From Burhinus oedicnemus (lineage: Eukaryota > Chordata > Aves > Charadriiformes > Burhinidae), in NCBI GenBank assembly GCA_008921705.1, contig VFFE01007631.1:780321-844320 (forward strand): a stretch of DNA of 64,000 nt, in the 5' to 3' direction. Of the stretch, positions 13,960 to 21,908 are shown piece by piece. Below the pieces are notes generated by a model that made no database searches, had not been told where the DNA came from, and saw only the letters and a list, made by a program, of their open reading frames with translations. How positions within the stretch are numbered: position 1 is the first letter of the stretch; every line of letters begins with the position of its first letter. The translations under genes were made by a program, and so were the position numbers.

Positions 13960-14230
13960 GTCGACATGTGTTGGCGTATGCCTCAGGTCCAAGCTAGCCT
14001 TTACCTGGGCTGGCTCCGTTGGGTGCCAGAAGGAACGAGTAAAATCAGAGCTGCAGCCGAGCCAGGCCCTGCAGATGGCAGCAGAACAGCACCGAAGGCA
14101 GAGCCCGGTCCACCCGGCGCAGCAGCATCCCCAGCTCTGCCCCAGCTGGAAAGCTTCAGACATTTTCCACTGAATCCTTCTGCGAGGCTGAAGGGCGAGG
14201 GCAGTGAATTCAGATATTCAAACTGTGTGC
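13960..14230. other. Small GC-rich, CpG-containing patch
   Basis: This patch holds more than ten CpGs by eye in an otherwise CpG-poor neighbourhood (for example GTCGACATG, GCAGCCGAGCC, CCACCCGGCGCAGC, CTGCGAGGC). A plus-strand frame across it reads as Ala/Pro/Gly-rich protein (AAAEPGPADGS, then AEPGPPGAAASPALP). Such compositions arise by chance in GC-rich DNA. A possible splice acceptor ends at about 14031, at GGGTGCCAG, but no good donor follows. It may be a weak regulatory element or an exon of an unannotated transcript; I do not recognise a protein. Confidence 0.3.
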
Positions 14231-14311
14231 GAAGGTCCCATGTCGGAATTCAATGCTTTGCATTCAGGCATGGCCAAAAATAACGCTTTGGAAGAAAGTG
14301 AACTGTAAAGA

Positions 14312-14328
14312 GGGGGGGGAAAAAAAAA
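14312..14328. repeat. G8A9 homopolymer pair
   Basis: A run of eight G is followed directly by nine A. It is a purine-only simple tract, with no link to a recognised element. Confidence 0.85.
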
Positions 14329-16180
14329 GCCGTAAACACAGAGTACATATTAATAATGTATTATAAGGTGATGTCCTCTCAGTGTGTCCTGTTATTGCCT
14401 TACCATGTAAATACTGGTGAAGGAACTCAAATTGGGGTGTTGTTTCCCATGAAGGGGTCTTAACTATGGTTATGATGAATGCTCTTGTTCTCAGCCTGGG
14501 CTGAGGGATGCCATCTGCAAAGCAAAACAGGTTCAGTGATACCAACTGGGAGAAACCTACTCCCACAGTAGCTCTGACCTCACAGTTAGCGTTTTCTGCC
14601 TTGAGACATAAGTTCGGAAGCCCTCAGACAGAAAAAGAGCTGAAGTAACATCATGAACGGTCCTTTGACTGTTGAGTAACAGGGGCTGTAGCTGCTGGGG
14701 CTAAAGGATGAATTGCATAGAGCTGTAGGGCTCTCAATGTACCTTGTCCGGATCACTGTCCTCCCACACATGTTATAAGGTGGGAGGCAGGCGTCAGCGC
14801 TGAATTTCCATCACTTCCAGAATACTCAGTTTATTCTGGGAAAATCTTTAGCCAGCTGCTGAAGCTAGTTATGAGCCTGTTTTGCACAGTTAGTTTGTGT
14901 GCCAGGATCTAGCTCTGGGTGTCTGTTATGATTATTTATTATTGTGGGTGAATGTAATCATTATAGCAGGCTGAAGAGGCCATTTACTCTATATAATAAC
15001 TGCTGATTTTATTCGTTGGTATATTTTACTGTTAGTAAAAGCCCCCACAGCAATGGATGTGGTGTTCTGATATCAATCAAAGTAAGACTGCTATGAGAAA
15101 AGGCTATCGCCCATGCAAAACAACTCCTCTTCAGCAGCATTTTTATTATGTATTTTTAATACACATGCAGGTGGTAATACATAACCTCTGGAAGATGTGC
15201 AATTAAACAGTGTACTTGCACTCTTTTCAGAAATCATGCCAATATACCAATTTTATGTCTGCAGTCATGTTTCTGCTAGTGGTTTCTCACAGTCGCCGTA
15301 AAAATTAAACAAAGGGCAGTGTTCTATATAATATGGTTTATTAGGCATATTGAGCAGTAATACACAGATCAATGAACTTGTGTGTAGCCAAGTACCTCTA
15401 AGTCATGGCTGTAGTACTTGCTGGCTTGAAAATGAGCTCAAAATTGAGTTTGCTTTTAACATAAGGGTCAGCAGGATGAGTGCTCAGCTTTATGCTTACC
15501 AGCTCCCTTGTTGGCCTTTAGAGCACTAGATCAGCTGGGGGGGTTGTTTTTATTTGCTTTAAATAACAAAAAGCTTCATCTGGCTCCTAATATTTTGCAG
15601 TACTGTCAAGTCAAAATACCCAAGTACTTTTAGCCAAATGAAAAATGGTGAATCTCAGAAGTGCCACTGTGTTATCAATTTCCTGGCTCAAGTTGGTTTG
15701 ACACTTAAGGCTGCCACAGTACTGGGGTGTAGGGGTAAAAGGAATGGATCAAAGTCCAAAACTTCAGCTGCGATATGAGAAACCATTTTCCATGTTAGCT
15801 AATACAGCATCTTGCAAAGATGCAGGTGATGTCAGGTGTGCCATAGTACACACATAAGATATAGATGAAATACCTGTCGCGTGGCATGCAATGCAAGAAT
15901 GCTGGCTTATGTGGGGTTTTGTTTGTGCAGTGCTCTGTTACACGCATTTGTAAGTTCAGGCACTGGCAACTGGAAAGAACAATACTGACAATTTCTAACA
16001 AAGTATGGACCGCCAGGAGAGGCTGGCAGTGAGGCAAGGAGCAAGGAAAAGGAGCATTGGTGTTATTGCCATTAAAGTTTTTAAGACAATGGGACTTCCC
16101 TGAGTATTCACCATTTGCAGAAGACCTCAGGGTAACTCCCTTATATCGCCTCTCCCTGAACAGTATTTATGTATAGGGCC

Positions 16181-16265
16181 ATCATAGAACTGTAGGCTAT
16201 ACAGGGCAGAAAAGGACCTCAGGACATCATGTTGGCCATCTCTGAGTCAAGACAATCAACTCCGT
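16181..16265 (-). mobile_element. Short old CR1 3' terminal fragment
   Basis: Read on the plus strand it begins ATCATAGAACTGTAGG, continues AGAAAAGGACCTCAGGACATC and ends near CAATCAACTCC. This is the order of the reverse complement of a CR1 3' end: tail repeat, then the GGAAGGGACC block, then the CATC..GTCCAACC region. The match is diverged, so this is an old copy from which only about 85 bp survive. Confidence 0.75.
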
Positions 16266-16989
16266 GAGCCAGAGAAGTGTCTTAGATGAACACAACAATA
16301 CAATGGGTGCAGAGATAGACAGAAATGGAATTCAGAATATTTGTCAGTGTTTTGCCACCAAAATGGGAGGACTTCTGGAGGTGTGTTCTGGAGCCTGTAC
16401 TGCTAAGAAGATAGAGAAGTTAGTTGTTAAATCTACTGCTTCTCGATGTTAAATTTCCTGTGCTCAAAAGAACGGGAGGTAGGTTAGAAATGAACAACAG
16501 CTTGAGAAATCAGGAAAATTGTGTGTGTAATGGAGAGAAATAGCACAGGATGGAAGGAAAGAAGCAAAATACAACTCAGCAGAACAAGTACTTCCCTTGA
16601 GCAGGAACAATGAATTGCACAGAAGCAGGATGGGGGAGTAACTCAATGGGTATAACTCAGGGATGGGAGTAACTCCAGTCTCTATTACAAAAGAGGATGT
16701 AGGGGATGGTAATGCATTGCAAGCAGCATACAAGTCAGCAGTGCCATGCCGCTATGAAAAGAGGCAAATATGTTACTAGAGGGTACAGGAGAAGGGATTT
16801 CAAACCATCAGACGTGAAGCAGTATGTCTGCTCAGCATTGCTCTGTCCCGGAGCTGCTGAAGTGCTGTAAGCTGTTCTGCATGGAGCGCTCCAGGAAAGA
16901 TGTGTTCTCCCAGGAAGAGCTCAGCACAGAGCACCAAGGAAGGCTCAGACATCTGGAAAACACAACCTGTGACAGGATGGAGCAAACTG
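16266..16989. other. Unique spacer between CR1 fragments
   Basis: No gene or clear repeat was seen. Around 16637-16676 the word GAGTAACTC and a near copy, TATAACTC, recur three times within 40 bp, a small local duplication. The final bases may belong to the diverged start of the next CR1. Confidence 0.55.
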
Positions 16990-17275
16990 ACAGTGTTTAG
17001 CTCAGAAAACAGCATTCCTCTGTTGGGACATGTCTTTAAATCTGCAAGAGGCTGTCGTAGAGGAGGGAAATGATCTGTTCTCTGTCTCTCTGGTGGGTAA
17101 GATGAGACCTGATGGACCTGAATTGCTGCAGCAGAGATTTAGGTAAGGCGTTAGGAGAAATCTGCAGTGATTAAGATGGAAAGGATGGGAAGAGGGACTC
17201 TATGCACTCTCTGAGCAATTGCACTCTCTGCAATTGGAGATCTTCAATAGACTAAACACCTGTCAAGACTGACAC
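16990..17275 (+). mobile_element. Old CR1 LINE fragment
   Basis: A diverged plus-strand CR1. Recognisable parts in order are TTTAGCTCAGAAAACAG, GAGGAGGGAAATGATCTGTT, TTGCTGCAGCAGAGATTTAG, GGAGATCTTCAATAG and CTAAACACCTGTC. These follow the 3' region of the older CR1 subfamilies, whose text differs from the copies at 6.7 and 46 kb. The terminal tail is missing, so the 3' end was lost or has decayed. An internal 17-bp duplication is listed separately. Confidence 0.8.
17204..17235. repeat. Tandem duplication of 15-17 bp
   Basis: The unit GCACTCTCTGAGCAATT is followed directly by GCACTCTCTGCAATT, which is the same unit minus two bases. It lies inside the CR1 fragment where one copy is expected, so it most likely arose by replication slippage after insertion. 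Confidence 0.8.
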
Positions 17276-17624
17276 CAGAAACCTATCATCCTCCTGTTAC
17301 AGTGTTTCTGTGGGCTGCCTCCATCATTTTTTATTTGAGCGCTATCTCCATCCTTCCTCATTTTTAAACCTTGTGGGATTTCCCCCCCCCCTCCATTTGC
17401 AAGTACAACTTTGCACTGGTGCAATCCATCCCTGCCTGCCAGAGTTTCCCACACAGCTGCCTAGTGCTGCTCGCTGAATTTCCTCAGCTGCTCAGCCTGT
17501 GAAGGCTTCTGTCAGGGACGCCTTAGTTGCTCTAGTAATGGGGGTGACTTGCAGCCCTTCTCCACGCCCCCACCCCCCCACCTCCCCGTAACCTTGTTGA
17601 GAATAATCTTGGGGGTGTCTAGAC
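17276..17624. other. Unique spacer with C10 run
   Basis: No gene seen. A run of ten C lies at 17382-17391. GC content rises toward the right edge, where a C-rich stretch (CCCCCACCCCCCC, about 17567-17580) leads into the CpG island. Confidence 0.6.
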
Positions 17625-17875
17625 CTTGCTGCGGGCCGATGGATGCTAGAGGGTCTGTACAGCGGGATTTTCCGGGGTGCGTTTGGCGGCCTGTCCCCTC
17701 TGGGGCTGAGGGGCCGGGCAGCGGCCAACCGAAACCAACGGTTTCGGCGCGGCGGGAAAACGGGGGAGGCGGCAGCGGGCTGGGCGCCCGCCAGGGGGCG
17801 CTGCCCGACAAGGAAGGCGGCGCTGCCAGCCCGGGGCGGGGGGCGAGGAGGGCGGCGGTGGCGCCGGTCGCCGTC
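17625..17875. promoter_or_regulatory. Compact CpG island
   Basis: About 30 CpG dinucleotides can be counted by eye in roughly 250 bp, against almost none in the surrounding kilobases. Sequence features include GC boxes (GGGGCGGGG near 17833-17841), GCGCGGCGGG and a strong CTCF-type site. Such islands usually mark promoters, enhancers or insulators kept unmethylated in the germ line. No downstream gene is recognisable on either strand. The island ends exactly where the 3' tail of a minus-strand CR1 begins. GC-rich DNA resumes on the far side of that CR1 (18299-18565), so the LINE may have split a larger island. TSS direction cannot be judged from the sequence. Confidence 0.75.
17785..17803 (+). 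promoter_or_regulatory. Predicted CTCF binding site
   Basis: CGCCCGCCAGGGGGCGCTG matches the vertebrate CTCF core, with the invariant block CCAGGGGGCGCT intact. Against the commonly used 19-bp consensus as I recall it, 15 of 19 positions agree, and the differences fall at loosely constrained positions. CTCF is a zinc-finger protein that anchors chromatin loops and insulators. The orientation given here is that of the consensus read on the plus strand. Occupancy in any tissue is an inference. Confidence 0.8.
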
Positions 17876-18298
17876 AGGATCATAGAACTGTCTAGGTCGG
17901 AAGGGACCTTTAAGATCATCGGGTCCAACCATGAACCTAACACTGCCAAAACCACCACTAAACCATGTCCCTCAGCACCACGTCTACCCGTCTAATTTTA
18001 AATACCTCCAGGGATGGCTATTCCACCGCTTCCCTGGGCAGCCTGGTCCAATGCTTGATAACCCTTTCGGTGAAGAAATTTTTCCTAATATCCAATCTAA
18101 ACCTCTCCTGGTGCAACTTGAGGCCATTTCCTCTTGTCCTATCGGTCGTTACTTGGGAGACTGACCCCCACCTCGCTACAACCTCCTTTCAGGTAGATAA
18201 GGTCTCCCCTCAGCCTCCTTTTCTCCAGGCTAAACAATCCCAGTTCCCTCAGCCACTCTCATTAAGACTTGTCCTCTAGACCCCTCACCAGCTTTGTC
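17876..18298 (-). mobile_element. CR1 LINE 3' end, relatively young
   Basis: The plus strand reads ATCATAGAACTGTC, then GGAAGGGACCTTTAAGATC, AACCTAACACTGCC, GAAATTTTTCCTAATATCC, TTGAGGCCATTTCCTCTTG and CTCCTTTTCTCCAGGC. This is the reverse complement of a CR1 3' region with little divergence. The subfamily differs from those at 6.7 and 46 kb. The copy is 5'-truncated at about 18298, after CACCAGCTTTGTC. Small internal deletions appear likely near 18165 and 18200, judged from family knowledge. No reverse-transcriptase core is present. The 3' tail directly abuts the CpG island. Confidence 0.93.
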
Positions 18299-18565
18299 AG
18301 AGCTGGCTCAGAGTTGGGGGGTGCTGGGCAGGCTGAGTGCCGGCAGCGGGGAGGGAGATCAGGTCCAGGGGCATTGAAAAGAGGCGGCTGGAGCAGCGGC
18401 CTTCCTGCTGGTGTTGGTTGGAACCAAGATGGCAGGCGGCAGGGCCCATGGCCGTGCCTGGGGGCGCCTCCACTCTCGGCATGGGCATGCTGCTGCCTCT
18501 CTGCGGCCAGTCAAGGCTAGCGGTGGTCTCGCCTGCTCTTTGGTGTTAAAGCAGGAGGAGAGAGC
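18299..18565. other. GC-rich unique segment beside CR1
   Basis: This segment is GC-rich with scattered CpGs (for example GTGCCGGCAGCGGGG and GGGGGCGCCTCC). It includes AACCAAGATGGCAGGC, close to the YY1 motif AAGATGGCGGC. It may be the other half of the CpG island at 17625-17875, interrupted by the intervening CR1. No start codon context or frame here resembles a known protein. Confidence 0.45.
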
Positions 18566-18902
18566 GAGCCAGGGCTGTTCAGTTTGGAGAAGAGAAAGCC
18601 GGGCTGGGGGAAGATGAGTTTGTGAGAGGTCTCTCGAAAAGAGGAAGGGAATCGTCTGCTGTCTGTTATGCTGGTCAGGTAAGAAGCAGTTGCTTAAGTT
18701 GCAGCAGAGAGTGTGTGGGAAAATTGTTTTGGTGCCTGAGAAGAGCGAAAGCACTGGAAGTTTCCAAAGGCATGGTATCAACAGGCCTCTTTAACAAGAG
18801 GAGAGTTGCTAATTTCTGTCAGGATGTGGAGTTACTGCTCACTTTCCAAACCTTGGAAAGGATGTGCACTAAATGATCTCCTGGAGGTCCCTTCCAGCCC
18901 TT
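18566..18902 (+). mobile_element. Old CR1 LINE, diverged
   Basis: The signature runs GGGCTGTTCAGTTTGGAGAA, then AAGTTGCAGCAGAGAG, CACTGGAAGTTTCCAAAGGC, and the end block AAATGATCTCCTGGAGGTCC CTTCCAGCCC. Order and strand agree with the 3' part of an old CR1 subfamily, similar to the fragment at 16990-17275. Middle parts are badly decayed and the terminal tail repeat is replaced by T-rich sequence. Open frames across it are fortuitous. Confidence 0.75.
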
Positions 18903-20558
18903 TTTCTTTTCTTGAGCATCCAAAGTTCCTTATGAACTCTAGTTCCATTTTTCTACTTGGCTTTCCAGGCTTCTGAGGAGCTTATTACATAGCTGTCACT
19001 CTAGGTACTTGAGTACCTTTCCATGCCTTTAGGTTTTAGACTCTTTCTGTCCTCTTTGGAATGAGATTTAGAGCGTCCCTTAGGTGAACTGGAATACTTG
19101 GTCATTGACAGAGTAAACCCACACTGTTTACTCACCAGTCCTGCTCCAAATTCTTAATGCTGAGCCCTTGAGTAGCCTAGCATGTGACAATCTCAAATGC
19201 AATGTGGCACGGTTAACTCTGTTGTTCAATATTAAGAGAGGGTGTAATCTTTTTTTGTATGAGCCTTTCCAAGTACTGTCACCTTCTCAGGGGCTGGTAG
19301 CAAAGCCTCAAGGTTTTTGTTGTCTGGTTGTTTTGTCTTAGGGAAAATATTTAGAATGTACTGGATGTCTCTTAAAGCAGGATTCTGCAGGGCTGGAAGA
19401 CCTTTAGATTTTTCTGCAAACTGGTCCCAAACTGCAAACTTATCTGCAAACAGTGTCTTGCCTCTTGTTCCCTGGAAATGAAAGGAAGCATTTTGCTATT
19501 AATGCATTTTCAGCTATACTTAATATGAATAATAACGATCTCATTAAGGGCTGACAAACCTGTCCTTTTTAGAAACTTTATTTTAACATGGGATGATTTG
19601 AATTTCCATAGATAAATTAAGCGCTAGCCTTGAATAAGTACAAATTTGTAGATAATTAAAATCAGGATTAGTGAGAGAAGAGGTGAAGAATGGGGGTCAG
19701 ATGCAAACCACCATGGGTCAGGCACCATCAGTTTTGTTCTCGCATTTTTGTGCTGTTCAGGACAAAGTTTTTGATTCTGCTGGTTAGAACAAGGTTTCTA
19801 ATAGTTCGGTGCAGCGAGCCACTCATTTTTAACCACAGCCTTATCTCAGTGACAGTGATAAATTCTCTTACTTAAAAAAAGGTTTAAATATATACTTACT
19901 GTCCTGCTAACTTTATGGGAATGTTCCACAGACACCTAAAATAGGCTCAAGAGGTTAAACTTAGTTTAGAAAATTTAGTCTCTTTATTTTGTTGTAAGCG
20001 GATATATTCTTCTAAATTTATTTGGGTTTTTCTTATAGGTAGTGATTTAAGTATTATTTTTATGTCTGTTTCCTCTCTCCTGCTCATTACCTATCTAATA
20101 TTCTGGCACCCATTTTGTATGGGTGATAAAAAGGGGATTCAGCTTAACACCGTTTGAAATGGAACTGTTATTCTTGGAATAAAGTAAAATGCTTGAGGAA
20201 ACATGCAAAATTCATGCAGCTTCATTGTTCAAGGAAAGCGATGATCATTTATGAGAAGGCCAGGACTTAGAAGTTGTTTCAACCTCTGGCAGATTGCAGT
20301 GGTCCCCAGCTTGAGATCTTTCTGTGATAAAGTCAAGGGTAAATGCTAGAAAATGTAAGCTTGCACACTTCAGGTTCGGGCAATAAAGAGTTTTACTTCT
20401 CACTGCTGGTGTGGAACACTGTTCATGCAAGTTTATCCCGTTTTAATGTGCCAGTATAGTGCTACAGTCAGCCTAATGGTTTTAAAATTCTGAACAGATC
20501 TAATCCTTCTTAGGGATATTTTTCTGGTTAAATCAAAAACTATGCAACTTGTAAGAGT

Positions 20559-20761
20559 TTAGTACTGTGCAGAAGTGGTAGGATTTGCAAACTGAGGTCT
20601 GGCGTAGGGACTCTCTTGAGGTTTAAGCAAGGGGCTTTTGGGGCTAGACGTCAGAACTGACAAGAAACTATATCTTGTGCTTTGCGTAAAATAATTTCTG
20701 AGCATTGCCAAAATTGTGCCTAATGTATCACTCTTTGCTGCTGGATCACTAACAATGTAAC
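20559..20761 (-). other. Weak candidate exon (minus strand)
   Basis: On the minus strand an acceptor-like CTACTTGCCAG is followed by 67 open codons to a TAA stop. The frame would read YIVSDPAAKSD, then SSPKSPLLKPQESPYARP, ending in TSAQY. It keeps a few CpGs (ACGCAA, GACGTC, TACGCC), which is uncommon in the surrounding DNA. No protein family is recognised, and the pyrimidine tract before the acceptor is weak. Chance is a strong alternative. Confidence 0.12.
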
Positions 20762-21426
20762 CTGGCAAGTAGCCTTATAAGAGACAGTAATGAAAAAGCC
20801 TAAGGCCGGATATCAAGGTTTCCCAAAAGATGAAACAGAGTCTGATGATAAGTGGTTTAGTTGTGCTCTCTGTGTAGAAGTGAGGAATGCCTTTGTTCCT
20901 TGGTGATTCCTACGGACTAATACAGACTTCAGCATTTATGGTCAGAGTATGTATATAGCTTTGAGACCTTGGCTCTTGACCAACTTGGAACTCTTTTGGT
21001 CCCCTTAATTATAGCATCCATATGCTGCCAGTGATTCTTCTGGTAACTGAAGATCAGTGAAATGAAGAGCCATCTTGGCTGTTTCCCTTTTCTTTAGCTA
21101 TCCCAGAGGTGCAGAAAGGTGTTTATTGTAAAAGCATGGTCTTGTGCCACTGAAGATCTCAGGAATGCTGCTGGAATCTGGCTATTCTGTGAGGTTTCTT
21201 TGGTCGTTTTTAGAAACAGGACATCCATCTCCCAAGGTACTGAGGCTTCACCCTGTAGCTTGAAGGGAGAAGGGGGCACGTTAGGCTCCCGCAGGTTCAT
21301 AAACCCCGAGGGGAGTGAAAAAATGAAACTACTATCTTTCTTTGTTTCTGATATCTACAGTTCCTGTGGTGAAAAGCTCATTTCAGTTCTGTTTGAAGAA
21401 GCTGAACCTTTCCTTTAATTGACAAT

Positions 21427-21440
21427 AAAAAAAAAAAAAA
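21427..21440. repeat. A14 homopolymer after AATAAA
   Basis: The sequence GACAATAAA runs directly into 14 A. An open plus-strand frame of about 99 codons ends just before it, at 21418. A retrocopy tail was considered, but cleavage normally occurs 10-30 bases after AATAAA, and the frame resembles no known protein. Confidence 0.8.
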
Positions 21441-21657
21441 GTGGAAGTGCATTTTGCCACTGTGGTATGTTGAAGATAATTGGGGTGAAGAGGGAAAAAA
21501 CCTGCAGAGCTTCTTCCCAACTACTTGCAATTCCTTGAATTTTGTAGTACAAAGTGAAAAGTCTTACAGACAAGGTATACAGGAGGTAAGCAACAGTCAA
21601 TGCTCCACTGCACGTTTCCCAGATAGCAGTGGACTGGTTCCCAACTCCTGCATTATT

Positions 21658-21908
21658 TCAAGGCCTCATGGTGGGAATCTTCTCTGAATCTCCTTCAGTT
21701 CTCAGTCTGTCAGGGTAACATCTACTGTAGATGCCAAGTTTCTGCCTTGATCTGTCATCATTATTTGGTTGTTCAGAAGGGGAGAACTCTTGAGTATTAC
21801 TGGGTGGCAGTTGTGCAGACCTGAGCTGAATTCCTCTCCTCCAAAAGTCAGGAGCAGAAGCTGGCAAGTACTGGGCATATACTGAGGGACCTGAAGCTTG
21901 TGAGAAGC
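21658..21908 (-). other. Weak candidate terminal exon (minus strand)
   Basis: A fair acceptor, GTGCCTCTCACACAG, precedes 82 codons ending at a TGA. The frame begins FSQASGPSVYAQYLPASAP and ends DSEKIPTMRP. Composition is hydrophilic and Ser/Pro/Gln-rich, like a disordered C-terminal tail. A second frame is also open across the same bases, which lowers the weight of this one. No family is recognised and no polyadenylation signal was located on the minus strand. It could pair with the candidate at 27230-27379, but the phases (2 out of that exon, 1 into this one) do not join directly without another exon between. Confidence 0.17.

Larger units (their letters stand above)
7161..16180. other. Unique non-coding sequence, no gene recognised
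   Basis: Nine kilobases with no identifiable interspersed repeat or exon. AT-rich blocks at 8750-9260 and 14930-15350 contain many homeodomain-type TAAT and ATTA cores and few CpGs, which is how conserved non-coding elements often look, but conservation was not tested. A GC-rich part near 10.38-10.56 kb keeps a long reading frame open only because it lacks stop codons. Simple tracts are listed separately. Confidence 0.65.

Noticed and set aside
17549..17995. 148-codon frame through the CpG island
   Set aside because: It crosses from the island into the CR1 tail, so it cannot be an ancestral coding frame. GC-rich islands often have such frames.
21119..21440. Possible retrocopy: 99-codon frame followed by AATAAA and A14
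   Set aside because: The spacing of AATAAA to the A run is wrong for a polyadenylated message, there is no target-site duplication that I can see, and the peptide is unrecognisable.
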